Positions 7,726 to 17,533 are shown, counted from the first letter of the stretch. The stretch is 64,000 bases of DNA from Methylomicrobium lacus_A (GCF_041897535.1 NZ_CP169217.1:3968001-4032000); one strand, 5' to 3'. The notes: generated from the sequence alone by a model not told the origin. Program-made: numbers and translations.

Positions 7726-8827
7726 TTAACAAGGCGCGGATTATTTGTACGATTCGATCCTGCTCAGTCGAGGTTTGATCATGAAAGCTTGGCAAATTAA
7801 TCGCACGTTGAGGTATGCGCCAAGCATTCATATTTTGCGGTACAGGATCAAACATGGGCAGGCCGGATAGAGGGTGAAAAAACACGCGCGCATCAATATT
7901 GTCACTGGCAAAAGCCGCAAAAAGGTCTTCGCGGGTTATGCCCGTTTGCTCGTCAAAAACCACGGTCGGCATCCAAGCGCCGTTGACAGTCCCCGTGGGT
8001 TCTGGGTTGATTTTTATAGGGGACAAATCGTTTAGATTCTGGCGGTAGTAAAGCAGTATCTCCTGTTTACGGGCAATCAGCTCTTCGATCCTATCCATCT
8101 GTGCACAGCCGATAGCCGCCTGGATATTGGACATTTTGTATTTGAACCCGACCTGGTCCGGCCAGAATTGCTTGGATTGGCCATGCGCGCGGCCATGGTT
8201 CGAAAGCGTGAGTACGGCCTCATAGAGATCGGCGTCGTCGGTGACAAACATGCCGCCTTCGCCCGTCGTTAACGTCTTGGTTCCATGAAACGAAAAGCAG
8301 CCAAACAAGCCCATGCTGCCTGCTCTTTTGCCGTGATAGACGGAGCCAATCGCTTCGGCGGCATCTTCAATGACCGGGATGCCATGTCTTGCGCCTATTG
8401 CCAGCAATTTATCCATTTCACAGAGATTGCCATAGAGATGGACGGCAATGATGGCCTTGGTTCGGGGCGTAATGGCGGCTTCGGCTTTTTCCGGGTCGAT
8501 ACACCAACTGTCGGCTAGAATATCGACAAACACCGGCTTTGCCCCCAAATGCACGATGGGCGCCGCCGTGGCAATCCAGTTGGTATCCGCTAGGATAATC
8601 TCATCGCCGGGACCAATACCCAAAGCCGAAAGGCCCATATGTAACGCACCGGTGCAACTGGATGTCGCAATGGCAAAATTTACCCCCAAATGGGCTTTAA
8701 AAGCTTGCTCAAAACGGGCGATGTACTCATAGCACCTTTCTCCCCATCCGTGTCTGGCCGCATCGGTTGCATAAGCAACTTCCAATTCCGTGATGGAGGG
8801 TTTTGTATAGGGTATGCGCGCCTTCAT
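7718..8827 (-). CDS. DegT/DnrJ/EryC1/StrS aminotransferase
   Basis: 369 residues. A PLP-dependent sugar aminotransferase: SSCTGALHMGLSALGIGPGDEII near residue 57, VIEDAAEAIGS near 152, and the PLP-lysine motif FSFHGTKTLTTGEGGM (Lys near 185), then FKYKMSNIQAAIG. Such enzymes convert a keto-sugar nucleotide to an amino sugar with glutamate as donor. The stop of the upstream C-methyltransferase gene overlaps its ATG by 4 bp, and its own end overlaps the acyltransferase gene by 8 bp, so translational coupling is likely. Given the CDP-glucose 4,6-dehydratase in the same operon, the substrate is probably a CDP-4-keto-deoxysugar (3- or 4-amination), by inference. Confidence 0.93.
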   Translation of the reverse strand: MKARIPYTKPSITELEVAYATDAARHGWGERCYEYIARFEQAFKAHLGVNFAIATSSCTGALHMGLSALGIGPGDEIILADTNWIATAAPIVHLGAKPVFVDILADSWCIDPEKAEAAITPRTKAIIAVHLYGNLCEMDKLLAIGARHGIPVIEDAAEAIGSVYHGKRAGSMGLFGCFSFHGTKTLTTGEGGMFVTDDADLYEAVLTLSNHGRAHGQSKQFWPDQVGFKYKMSNIQAAIGCAQMDRIEELIARKQEILLYYRQNLNDLSPIKINPEPTGTVNGAWMPTVVFDEQTGITREDLFAAFASDNIDARVFFHPLSGLPMFDPVPQNMNAWRIPQRAINLPSFHDQTSTEQDRIVQIIRALLNE

Positions 8828-10050
8828 GAAATTTCCAGATAAGGAATTGCCGTTACGAATTGTCCCCCCCAGTTACGGATATAGCCAAGCTGCTGCATGA
8901 TTTCTTTTCTCAGATTCCAGGGAAAAACGACAACATAATCCGGTCTGTCTGTCTGCAAAAGATCTTCGGCAACGATCGGAATTCGGCTTCCGGGAAGGTA
9001 CTTGTTTTGTTTTGCAGGATTGCGATCGACAACGTAGGCGATCAAATCGGGACGAACCCCGGCATAATTGAGCAGGGTATTGCCTTTGGCGGCGGCGCCA
9101 TAAGCGGCGACTTTTTTACCCTGGCTCGCCGCATCGAGTAAAAAGGTCACGAAATCATTTTTTATGCGATTGACCCGAGTCTGGAAATCGCGGTAATAAG
9201 CGTCGGTACTTAAGCCCGCATTGTGTTCGGCGGCAAGCAGCTCTCCGACTTTTGCACTGATAGGCCGGCTTCCGGTATCTCGGCGTTGAGCGAAAACGCG
9301 TAGGCTGCCGCCATGTGTGGGCAATGCTTCCACATCAAATGCCGTCAGGCCGTTGCGTTCGAAAATGGCCAGGACTGCAATCAGCGAAAGGTAGGAAAAG
9401 TGCTCATGGTATATCGTATCGAATTGATTTTCTTGAATCAGCCGCATTAAATGAGGGAATTCGAAGGTTGCGATCCCGTCATGATTCAATAACACGGCAA
9501 AGCCGGATAGAAAATCGTTGATGTCCGGTACGTGCGCAAGCACATTGTTGGCGGCGATCAGGTCGGCCGTTTTACCTTCAGCAGCTAATTGCCGCGCGAG
9601 GCGAACGCCAAAAAAATCCTCGATGATGCCGATGCCTTTCGCTCTAGCCGCCTGGGCCGTGGCGGCCGTGGGTTCGATTCCCAAACAGGGAATACGGTGA
9701 GCCATGACGTACTGCAGCAGATAGCCGTCGTTTGCGGCGATTTCAATTACATGGGAGTTTTCGTTTAAGCCGAAACGGGCGATCATGGTAGCGACATAAC
9801 GTTCGGCATGCTGCAGCCAGGATAGCGAAAAAGAGCTGAAATAGGCGTATTCGGCATCGAAAAGCGTTTCTGCGCCGACGCAATCCTCGGTCTGGACGAG
9901 CCAGCATTGGGTGCATACCAAAATCCGTAGCGGATACCATTTTTCGGGGGTGTGTAAAGCCGCTTCGGTCAGATAGGCGTTGGAAGGCGGCGCGCTGCCC
10001 AGATCGATCAGCGGCAATTGCAGGTTGGCGCCGCAGTGACGGCATTTCAT
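8824..10050 (-). CDS. Sugar C-methyltransferase with N-terminal zinc-binding domain
   Basis: 408 residues with three parts. Residues 1-60 form a zinc ribbon (CRHC at 3-6, and CTQC near 46) as in Methyltransf_13. The middle is a SAM-binding Rossmann domain with VIEIAANDGYLLQY and GIEPTAATAQAA. The C-terminal part (Methyltransf_14) contains VAAYGAAAKGNTLLN and YVVDRNPAKQNKYLPG. This architecture is that of TylCIII/NovU/EryBIII-type C-methyltransferases, which methylate C3 or C5 of a 4-keto nucleotide sugar. It sits between the 3,5-epimerase-like gene and the aminotransferase gene, with 4-bp overlaps on both sides, pointing to a C-methyl-branched sugar. It acts in the cytoplasm. Confidence 0.92.
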   Translation of the reverse strand: MKCRHCGANLQLPLIDLGSAPPSNAYLTEAALHTPEKWYPLRILVCTQCWLVQTEDCVGAETLFDAEYAYFSSFSLSWLQHAERYVATMIARFGLNENSHVIEIAANDGYLLQYVMAHRIPCLGIEPTAATAQAARAKGIGIIEDFFGVRLARQLAAEGKTADLIAANNVLAHVPDINDFLSGFAVLLNHDGIATFEFPHLMRLIQENQFDTIYHEHFSYLSLIAVLAIFERNGLTAFDVEALPTHGGSLRVFAQRRDTGSRPISAKVGELLAAEHNAGLSTDAYYRDFQTRVNRIKNDFVTFLLDAASQGKKVAAYGAAAKGNTLLNYAGVRPDLIAYVVDRNPAKQNKYLPGSRIPIVAEDLLQTDRPDYVVVFPWNLRKEIMQQLGYIRNWGGQFVTAIPYLEIS

Positions 10051-10607
10051 AAAGTCAGTCCTTCAAACTGCGAGTTAAGCATCGGGTGAGTCCGGTCGCG
10101 TTCGGAAATTTCTGCGATAGGCAATGGCCATGCAATTTCCAATAGTGGATCAAGCGCATGGAGCGCGCCTTCGCAATCGTGTGCATAAGGCATCGTATGT
10201 AGATACAGCAGCTCGCAATCGCGGGCCAAGGTCTGGAAACCATGTGCAAAGCCTGCGGGAATCAGCAAGCTGCGCTGATTATCGGCGGATAAGATTTCAC
10301 CATGCCAGTGCAGAAAAGTCGGCGATTCCTTGCGTAAATCGACCGCCACATCGAAAATTGAGCCGCGCACGCAGCTAACAAATTTGTCTTCAGCGAATGG
10401 CGGATACTGGAAATGCATACCTCGCACCGAGCCTTTCAAATGCGTCAGCGAATGATTCATCTGTGCAATCGGCCTCGTCAAACCCACCCGGCCAAAATCC
10501 TCGGCGCAAAAGAAACGGCTGAAAAATCCTCGGCTATCTTCAATCGGTTTCCGTTGTACCAATGTCAGCCCCGGCAAAGGTGTCGGAAAAAAATCGAAGC
10601 GTTTCAT
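10047..10607 (-). CDS. RmlC-like nucleotide-sugar 3,5-epimerase
   Basis: 186 residues, a cupin of the dTDP-4-dehydrorhamnose 3,5-epimerase family. Visible motifs are DSRGFFSRFFCAEDF, NHSLTHLKGSVRGMHFQYPP (catalytic His in RGMHFQ), DVAVDLRKESPTF and IPAGFAHGFQTL. No rmlA, rmlB or rmlD is nearby. Instead the neighbours are rfbF and rfbG, so the substrate is likely a CDP-4-keto-6-deoxysugar and not the dTDP sugar of rhamnose synthesis. In similar clusters this protein acts on the product of CDP-glucose 4,6-dehydratase. It overlaps its neighbours by 4 bp on both sides. Confidence 0.92.
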   Translation of the reverse strand: MKRFDFFPTPLPGLTLVQRKPIEDSRGFFSRFFCAEDFGRVGLTRPIAQMNHSLTHLKGSVRGMHFQYPPFAEDKFVSCVRGSIFDVAVDLRKESPTFLHWHGEILSADNQRSLLIPAGFAHGFQTLARDCELLYLHTMPYAHDCEGALHALDPLLEIAWPLPIAEISERDRTHPMLNSQFEGLTL

Positions 10608-11680
10608 GGATGACCTTCTGCGCTGAATCCATTATAGGTGTGGATTTGCCTCAAGGTGAATTCGCGCATGTCGTGACCGGCACGATAGGCGTTATTCCAC
10701 GCCAGGCATTTTTCAAGGCTGGTATCAAGTCGCCAACGAGGTTTCCAGCCAAGTTTGCTTCGCGCCTTGCTGCTATCCAGCTTAAGAAAGGCCGCCTCAT
10801 GCGGTTGTGCCGAGAGATCAACTTGCCAATTTGCGCCGGGTCTGCCGGCGACAAGATGTTCGACAATCCATTGGACTGAGCGGGCCTCTTCATCACTCGG
10901 GCCAAAATTCCAGGCTTCGGCAAAATTGTCGCGATCTTCGTATAATTTTTTTCCGAGCATCAGGTAGCCGGCCAAGGGTTCGAGGACATACTGCCAGGGA
11001 CGCACCGAATTGGGCGAGCGAATCACCACGGTTTGGCCGGCGTCAAAAGCGCGCAGAATATCGGGAATCAGTCGATCGTTAGACCAGTCGCCGCCGCCGA
11101 TCACATTTCCTGATCTGACGCTGGCCAAGGCTACGCCGGCTTCGGATAAAAATGACCGCCGGTAAGCCGACGTCACCAGTTCGGCACAAGCCTTGCTGCT
11201 GGAGTAGGGGTCATGCCCTCCCATCGGTTCGTTTTCGCGGTAGGCCCAGAGCCATTCCTGATTCTCGTAGCATTTATCCGTCGTCACGTTGATAACGGCG
11301 CGAACGCTGGGCGTTTTTCGAACGGCTTCCAGCACATTCACCGTCCCCATTACATTGATGGCATAGGTTTCGACGGGATCGGCATAGGAGTGCCTGACCA
11401 AAGGCTGCGCTGCCAGATGAAAAACCAAATCGGGTTGTGCGGCGTGCATCGCCTTTTCCAGCCGACTGCTATCGCGTATATCGGCAATCGTGCTTGCAGC
11501 CAGCGCTTGGCCGACGTTGGCCACTGTAAATAAGTTGGGTGTAGTAGAGGGATTCAAGGCATAGCCGAATACGGACGCTCCGAGCTCTTGCAACCAAAGA
11601 GCGAGCCAGCCGCCTTTGAATCCTGTGTGGCCGGTCAGAAAAATTCTTTTGCCGCGCCAGAATCCGGGATTGATTACCAT
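10604..11680 (-). CDS. rfbG: CDP-glucose 4,6-dehydratase
   Basis: 358 residues, an extended short-chain dehydrogenase. The NAD-binding loop is TGHTGFKGGWLALW near residue 16. VFHLAAQPLVRHSY lies near 76. The catalytic Thr-Asp-Lys in NVTTDKCYEN and Tyr-x3-Lys in DPYSSSKACAELV follow, then SGNVIGGGDWS and RPWQYVLEPLAGY. GHTGFKGGW with the RPWQHVLEPL-type motif separates RfbG from dTDP-glucose dehydratases. It makes CDP-4-keto-6-deoxyglucose. The frame is open far upstream (to 11860), but that part overlaps rfbF. The ATG at 11680 gives the normal family length and a 7-bp overlap with rfbF (ATGGTAA). Confidence 0.95.
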   Translation of the reverse strand: MVINPGFWRGKRIFLTGHTGFKGGWLALWLQELGASVFGYALNPSTTPNLFTVANVGQALAASTIADIRDSSRLEKAMHAAQPDLVFHLAAQPLVRHSYADPVETYAINVMGTVNVLEAVRKTPSVRAVINVTTDKCYENQEWLWAYRENEPMGGHDPYSSSKACAELVTSAYRRSFLSEAGVALASVRSGNVIGGGDWSNDRLIPDILRAFDAGQTVVIRSPNSVRPWQYVLEPLAGYLMLGKKLYEDRDNFAEAWNFGPSDEEARSVQWIVEHLVAGRPGANWQVDLSAQPHEAAFLKLDSSKARSKLGWKPRWRLDTSLEKCLAWNNAYRAGHDMREFTLRQIHTYNGFSAEGHP

Positions 11681-12444
11681 ACTTTCCAGGGCGCCTTGCC
11701 GTCTTGCCAAAGCGCTTCCAAATGATTTTTGTCGCGCAGGGTGTCCATCGGTTGCCAGAAGCCTCGATGCTGGTAAGCCATCAGTTCTCCTTCGGCGGCA
11801 AGCCGACCGAGCGGCCCGCTTTCCCAGGAAGTTGAGTCGTCCGACAACAATTCCAGGCAACTCGGGGACAAGACAAAAAAACCGCCGTTAATCCAGGCGC
11901 CGTCACCTGGCGGCTTTTCGACAAAGCCCAGCACTTCGTTTCCTGCCATGTCCAGAGAGCCATAGCGGCCTTGCGGCTGCACCGCGGTCACGGTCGCCTT
12001 TTTACCATGTTGCCGGTGAAAAGCAATCAGGGCAGAAATATCGATATCGGCAACGCCGTCCCCATAGGTAAAGCAAAATGCCGATTCGTCTTTAATATAC
12101 TCGGACACGCGTTTCAAGCGACCGCCGGTCATGGTGTGATCGCCGGTATCGACCAGCGTTACCCGCCAAGGTTCGGCATGGTGCTGATGCACTTCCATCT
12201 GGTTATTGCGCATATCGAAGGTCACATCGGACATATGCAGAAAATAATTGGCAAAGTATTCCTTGATCATGTAACCCTTGTAGCCGCAGCAGACAATGAA
12301 CTCATTGATGCCGTGCGCCGAATAGGTCTTCATGATGTGCCAAAGGATAGGCCGCCCCCCGATTTCGATCATCGGTTTCGGACGCAGTACGGTTTCCTCA
12401 GTGATACGGGTGCCGAGTCCTCCGGCTAAAATAATGGCTTTCAT
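11674..12444 (-). CDS. rfbF: Glucose-1-phosphate cytidylyltransferase
   Basis: 256 residues, the normal length for RfbF. The N-terminal nucleotidyltransferase signature is AIILAGGLGTRITEET, followed by the substrate-binding RPKPMIEIGGRPILWHIM, CCGYKGYMIKEYF, FTYGDGVADIDI and VTAVQPQGRYGSL. It makes CDP-glucose from glucose-1-phosphate and CTP, the committed step feeding RfbG, whose gene overlaps its 3' end. Its start overlaps the GtrA-like gene by 4 bp. It acts in the cytoplasm and needs Mg2+. Confidence 0.96.
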   Translation of the reverse strand: MKAIILAGGLGTRITEETVLRPKPMIEIGGRPILWHIMKTYSAHGINEFIVCCGYKGYMIKEYFANYFLHMSDVTFDMRNNQMEVHQHHAEPWRVTLVDTGDHTMTGGRLKRVSEYIKDESAFCFTYGDGVADIDISALIAFHRQHGKKATVTAVQPQGRYGSLDMAGNEVLGFVEKPPGDGAWINGGFFVLSPSCLELLSDDSTSWESGPLGRLAAEGELMAYQHRGFWQPMDTLRDKNHLEALWQDGKAPWKVW

Positions 12445-12839
12445 GAAACACCGTATTCCTTGGCCGGACGAAAAACAAAGCGCTTCATCAAAATAAAAGA
12501 CAAAACGACATTGACCGGCAATACCGCGATGCCGGCAACATAATCGCCGGTATCCTCTCTGATTATGGAGATCAGCTCGATATTGACGAAATAAATGGAT
12601 GCCCAGACCGATACATAGCGGAAGAAGTCGCCCCCGGTTTTGAACACGGCCAGCCTGTGGCTGTTAAAGCTGAAAACGATGCCCACCAGCAGAGAGAGTA
12701 AAGACGCCCACGGATAAGCTAAACCGGTGTAAAGCAGCAGCCAATAAACGCCGATTCCGAAGGCGGTGTTGACAACGCCAACCGCCAGGAAGCGCAGCAG
12801 GATGCCTGGGTTGCGGAGTGATATCATCTTTGCTGACAC
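12441..12839 (-). CDS. GtrA family membrane protein
   Basis: 132 residues with four predicted transmembrane helices. The family pattern is FLAVGVVNTAFGIGVYWLL at the start, FSFNSHRLAVF in the middle, and VVLSFILMKRFVFRP at the end. GtrA-like proteins are proposed to flip undecaprenyl-phosphate-linked sugars across the inner membrane. Located between a GT2 glycosyltransferase (16-bp overlap upstream) and rfbF (4-bp overlap). It would pair with the GtrB-like enzyme at the other end of the cluster (5301-6242), although the two are not adjacent as is usual in gtr operons. Confidence 0.9.
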   Translation of the reverse strand: MSAKMISLRNPGILLRFLAVGVVNTAFGIGVYWLLLYTGLAYPWASLLSLLVGIVFSFNSHRLAVFKTGGDFFRYVSVWASIYFVNIELISIIREDTGDYVAGIAVLPVNVVLSFILMKRFVFRPAKEYGVS

Positions 12840-13654
12840 GCGGGCATGAATTTTCGGAAATGATCCAGGTACAGATAAAACAGGTGTTTCCCCGCACGCG
12901 TTTGCCAGTCGTTGATCCGCATCCTGATCGAGTCGACAACACTCAATTTGATCCGATGCTTGTCGGCGATGCTATTGAGTTCTGACCGCGTTTTTGAAAA
13001 ATCGCGCATGGACGTGTTCGACGCATGGAAACGAATCGCATAGCAAGGCCTGTCAATCACATAATGGTATAAGCCTTGGCCGATCGCAATCGAAAAGTCG
13101 ATATCGGCGGTAAAATAAAACGCGCTTTCGTATTTATGGCCTTTGACGGCGGCGGCGCGCACCAAAAGCGGCACTCCAAACAGGTTGCGGCAAGTCCGGA
13201 TTGAAGTCTTGGCGATCGTGTCTGATGCCACCTTACCCATCGTTTTGAATTTTTTGCGCGCGATTGTCTGTGAGTTGCCGTCTATCCAGTTGAGATGGGA
13301 ATAAACGGCACAGAGTTCGGGGTCGTTTTCAAGCAGGGTTAAACTGTCCTCAACTGCGCGCGCATCGGCATACATATCGTCATGCGAAAGGATGGCATAG
13401 TATTTGGTATCGCACAAATCCAGGCATTGATTGAAGTTGGGGATCATGCCGATATCGGTTGCGTTCGTGATATATTCGATCCGCCGATCCGCCAGATATT
13501 TGCTGCACAGGCTGTCAGTACTGTCGGTGGACCGGTTATCCAGGATCAACAGGCGCCAGTTCTGAAACGATTGCGCAAGAATCGATTGGATGCATTCTTC
13601 GATGTAAGGCACTCCATTTCTAACCGGTATAAAAAAAGTCACCAAAGGATTCAT
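12824..13654 (-). CDS. Family 2 glycosyltransferase
   Basis: 276 residues. GT2 fold: VTFFIPVRNGVPYIEECIQSIL at the start, then LILDNRSTDSTD (nucleotide-binding Asp) and the metal-binding AILSHDDMYAD near residue 95. No membrane helices, so soluble or peripheral. It probably adds a sugar during assembly of the surface polysaccharide made with the CDP-sugar of this operon. Donor and acceptor cannot be told from sequence. First gene of the tightly overlapping run 13654-7069. The 284 bp upstream (13655-13938) are AT-rich and should carry its promoter. Confidence 0.9.
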   Translation of the reverse strand: MNPLVTFFIPVRNGVPYIEECIQSILAQSFQNWRLLILDNRSTDSTDSLCSKYLADRRIEYITNATDIGMIPNFNQCLDLCDTKYYAILSHDDMYADARAVEDSLTLLENDPELCAVYSHLNWIDGNSQTIARKKFKTMGKVASDTIAKTSIRTCRNLFGVPLLVRAAAVKGHKYESAFYFTADIDFSIAIGQGLYHYVIDRPCYAIRFHASNTSMRDFSKTRSELNSIADKHRIKLSVVDSIRMRINDWQTRAGKHLFYLYLDHFRKFMPACQQR

Positions 13655-13938
13655 GCGTAAAAATTCTTCAGGGCAGAGGTCTTAGGGGGAGGCGGCTTAA
13701 CGGCTTACATTCAACGCAAAAAACAAAGGAAGCAAGACACAGTCATTAGCCGACCATGTTAATTTTTTGCGATTCCAAAGTCAAAATTAGTGGCAGTGGA
13801 GCTGTTAATTTATAGGATAGTCTAAATTTATAAGATGTATTCAATTGGCAACAATGGTCTTCTGTGACTCGTCGACTCAAACCGCGTGGCCAATCTTTTC
13901 AGGGTTGTAAATCGATGAAAACATAGGAAAATTTAAGT

Positions 13939-14567
13939 TTGCAACCAATAGTCTTTATTGCCGTGCAAGCCAAAGCCGTGTATCGGGCTCTACTGATCAG
14001 CTGTAGCGTGTATTTTCTTGCCATGCTGCTACTGGGTATCGATAGGCACTGGAGCTTTAAAGCTTCCGTCAATGATACCGGCGCCTTCAGTCAGGCCATT
14101 TGGAGCATTCTAAACAACGGCGCGCCCATGGTGACTATCGGCACCGCTGAACCCTATCATTGGTTCGGCGTCCATTTTCATCCATGGCTTTACCTCTATG
14201 CGCTCCTCTATAAAATTTATCCGGGACCGGAATGGCTGATATTGACGCAGTCACTCGCGATCGCATCGACGGCGCTGCCGATCTACAAAACCGGTTTAAG
14301 ACTCGGTTATACGCATTGGCAGTCTTTTTCCTGGACACTGGGGGTTCTGCTCAATCCTTTTGTGCTCAGCGCCGCCCAATGGGACTTTCATCCCGTGACT
14401 GTGGCAACGCCGTTCATCGCCTGGTTTTGTTACTGCCTTACGGATTGTTTTTACCGCTTCTCGGTTTCGATATTCTCCTGATCGGCTCCGCCGACTTCGC
14501 GGCAAATGCGTTGTCCTTACTCGATTTGCAGCGCAGCATGAATAGCAAGTCCGATACGTCCCTGTAG
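13939..14567 (+). pseudogene. Broken DUF2079 membrane protein gene (internal deletion, frameshift, truncated)
   Basis: The first frame (13939-14481) encodes about 180 residues that align with the N-terminal third of DUF2079 proteins: NDTGAFSQAIW, YHWFGVHFHPWLY, YPGPEWLILTQS and LLNPFVLSAAQWDFHP. The corresponding stretches exist in the intact gene at 3616-5217. At about 14430 homology jumps to a second frame reading LLPYGLFLPLLGFDILLIG and FAANALSLLD. This matches a region roughly 130 residues further on in the intact protein. This fragment then hits a stop lying inside the repeat element at 14559. An internal deletion plus frameshift followed by repeat-associated loss of the 3' half is the simplest reading. 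Only a TTG or internal GTG is available as start. Confidence 0.8.
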
Positions 14568-14616
14568 CCTGGATTCCGGCAATCCCGGAATGACGGAGTT
14601 GTGTATAAAGGTATGG
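14559..14616 (-). repeat. Half copy of the palindromic repeat element
   Basis: The reverse complement of this stretch matches 1855-1912 almost base for base: CTTTATACACAACTCCGTCAT, CCGGGATTGCCGGAATCCAG and GCTACAGGGA. There is one 3-bp difference in the loop and few substitutions. Only the left half of the longer element at 1860-1981 is present. It carries the stop codon that ends the DUF2079 pseudogene fragment. Confidence 0.8.
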
Positions 14617-14618
14617 GT

Positions 14619-15065
14619 TTAATCCAGCCAGCGAATGATGTGGTCTTCAAGTCTTTTAACCTGGGTTTCGGGGATCGCGTAGCTACCGATCGAAACGCCC
14701 GCGCGCTGCGCACCGTCGCGGCGGCCCGAGACTAACGGATGCCATGAAGGCAGGTCCTCCCCTTCGGACAGCAGCCGGTAAGCGCAGGTCGATGGCAGCC
14801 AGTGGAAAGCGTCGGGCGCGAGCTGCCGAACGTCCAGGCAGCGCGGCACCAGCTGAGTGCGCTCAGCATAGCGCGTGCAGCGACAGGTTTTCAGATTGAT
14901 CAGATTGCAGGCCGCGCTGGTGAAATGAATCTCCCCGGTCTTTTCGTCCTCAAGCTTGTTCAGGCAGCACTTGCCGCAGTTGTCGCATAACGACTCCCAC
15001 TCTTCGTCGGTCATTTCATGCAGCTTTTTGCTGTGCCAGAAATTCATCGCGTCGGCCTGCATCAT
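14619..15065 (-). CDS. YcgN/UPF0260 family cysteine-cluster protein
   Basis: 148 residues. The cysteine pattern C-x2-C-x3-C (CDNCGKCC near residue 28), with later CNLINLKTCRCTRY and PRCLDVRQL, is that of the UPF0260/YcgN family (YkgJ-like Fe-S or zinc cluster). Function is unknown; the cysteines probably bind an iron-sulfur cluster or zinc. The C-terminal part SWHPLVSG and GSYAIPE also matches family members. It ends only a few bases from the repeat element and follows ppnP by 9 bp, so the two are likely co-transcribed. The start could be either of two ATGs at 15065 and 15062. Confidence 0.92.
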   Translation of the reverse strand: MMQADAMNFWHSKKLHEMTDEEWESLCDNCGKCCLNKLEDEKTGEIHFTSAACNLINLKTCRCTRYAERTQLVPRCLDVRQLAPDAFHWLPSTCAYRLLSEGEDLPSWHPLVSGRRDGAQRAGVSIGSYAIPETQVKRLEDHIIRWLD

Positions 15066-15074
15066 GATCCGGTT

Positions 15075-15389
15075 TTATTTCAAAAACGAGCAGATATAAT
15101 CGGTCGGTGCCTTGATCTTGACCGTGAATTGCGCATTGCCTGGTACATTGAACGATTCGCCGCCTTTGACGGTTTGCCAGTGCTGTGCGCCCGGCAGCCA
15201 CACGTCGAGATCGCCGTCGAGGATTTCCATCAGTTCAGGATCGGCCGTATTGAATGTGTATTCGCCTGGCAGCATGAAGCCGAGCGTCTTGCTCGAGCCG
15301 TCCGCGAAACGGACCGTGCGGCTTGAAACGTTGCCGCCGAAGTAGACATTGGCCTTTTTGACGACTGTGACATTGCTGAATTCGGACAT
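15075..15389 (-). CDS. ppnP: Pyrimidine/purine nucleoside phosphorylase
   Basis: 104 residues, a single-domain cupin (DUF1255/YaiE family): VYFGGNVSSRTVRFADG, KTLGFMLPGEYTF, the Glu-rich strand ADPELMEILDG and LPGAQHWQTVKGGESFNVP. PpnP enzymes phosphorolyse several nucleosides to base and ribose-1-phosphate. The length is normal and the start ATG at 15389 is unambiguous. It is convergent with nothing and divergent from the SUF regulator, whose promoter lies 130-170 bp away. Confidence 0.93.
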   Translation of the reverse strand: MSEFSNVTVVKKANVYFGGNVSSRTVRFADGSSKTLGFMLPGEYTFNTADPELMEILDGDLDVWLPGAQHWQTVKGGESFNVPGNAQFTVKIKAPTDYICSFLK

Positions 15390-15516
15390 GGATACCTTGG
15401 TAAGAGTTAAGTTTTAGGGGCCGACATGATAGCAGATTATGGATTTTTTCGTTCAGTTTGAAAGCACTGATCGTGCCAGTCGTTCTGCAAATGACCAAAA
15501 AATCAAAACCTAGTTA

Positions 15517-15545
15517 TTTACTGTGGAATCAAATAAGACTAAAAT
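15517..15545 (+). promoter_or_regulatory. Sigma-70-type promoter of the SUF operon
   Basis: TTTACT (15517-15522) and TAAAAT (15540-15545) are separated by 17 bp. The -10 box lies inside the palindromic operator at 15537-15549, so regulator binding would block RNA polymerase. The regulator gene starts about 24 bases downstream of the -10 box. Confidence 0.6.
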
Positions 15546-15549
15546 AGTC
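15537..15549. promoter_or_regulatory. IscR type 1-like operator (Rrf2 site) upstream of the SUF regulator
   Basis: GACTA-AAA-TAGTC is a perfect 13-bp palindrome and fits the core of the IscR type 1 box (GACTRWWWYAGTC). It overlaps the -10 box of the gene for an Rrf2-family regulator, so autoregulation is the obvious inference. Confidence 0.7.
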
Positions 15550-15568
15550 CTAATTAACGAGGGTGGAT

Positions 15569-16033
15569 ATGTTACGGGTAAGCAAACTGACCGATTATGC
15601 CACGGTGATTTTGAGTTTCATGGCGAAAGACGCCAGCGATGTGCATGCGGCGATCGAAATCGCGTCCGCGACCGGAATTGCCTTGCCCACGGTCAGTAAA
15701 ATTCTTAAGCTGCTGGTTCATCAGAATGTGCTGATTTCGACGCGTGGCGCGAAAGGCGGTTACGCGCTGGCCAGTTCCCCGGACAAGATTACCGTCGCCC
15801 GGGTCATCAGCGCGCTGGAAGGGCCGATCGCGCTGACCGAGTGCAGCATTTCGCACGAGGGCTGTGAGCAGGCTTCGGGCTGCGGCATCCGCGGCAATTG
15901 GGGTTTGATCAATCGGGCGATACACAATGCACTGGAGTCGGTGACTCTGGCGGACATGATCCAGCCAGCGATGGCGCCGGCAGAAATTTTGATTCCGGTG
16001 GCGAGTTTATACGCCAAGGAAAAATTTGTTTAG
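15569..16033 (+). CDS. Rrf2-family SUF operon regulator
   Basis: 154 residues. An N-terminal winged helix (LRVSKLTDYATVILSFMA, then IALPTVSKILKLLVHQNVL and the wing TRGAKGGYALA) is followed by a cysteine cluster: CSISHEGCEQASGCGIRGNW gives three cysteines for a [2Fe-2S] cluster as in IscR and SufR. It probably senses iron-sulfur status and represses the suf genes. I start at the ATG at 15569, with GAGGGTGG just upstream, and not at the in-frame GTG two codons earlier. A palindromic box over its own promoter suggests feedback control. sufB follows 51 bp later on the same strand. Confidence 0.93.
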   Translation: MLRVSKLTDYATVILSFMAKDASDVHAAIEIASATGIALPTVSKILKLLVHQNVLISTRGAKGGYALASSPDKITVARVISALEGPIALTECSISHEGCEQASGCGIRGNWGLINRAIHNALESVTLADMIQPAMAPAEILIPVASLYAKEKFV

Positions 16034-16084
16034 TTTGGCGGAAAATGGCTTTGGCATTTTCCTTATTCAATGTAGAGAGTTTTT

Positions 16085-17533
<1,449 letters not shown>

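Noticed and set aside
11681..11860. N-terminal extension of rfbG
   Set aside because: The extra 60 residues are Arg-rich out-of-frame rfbF sequence. The ATG at 11680 gives the family length.
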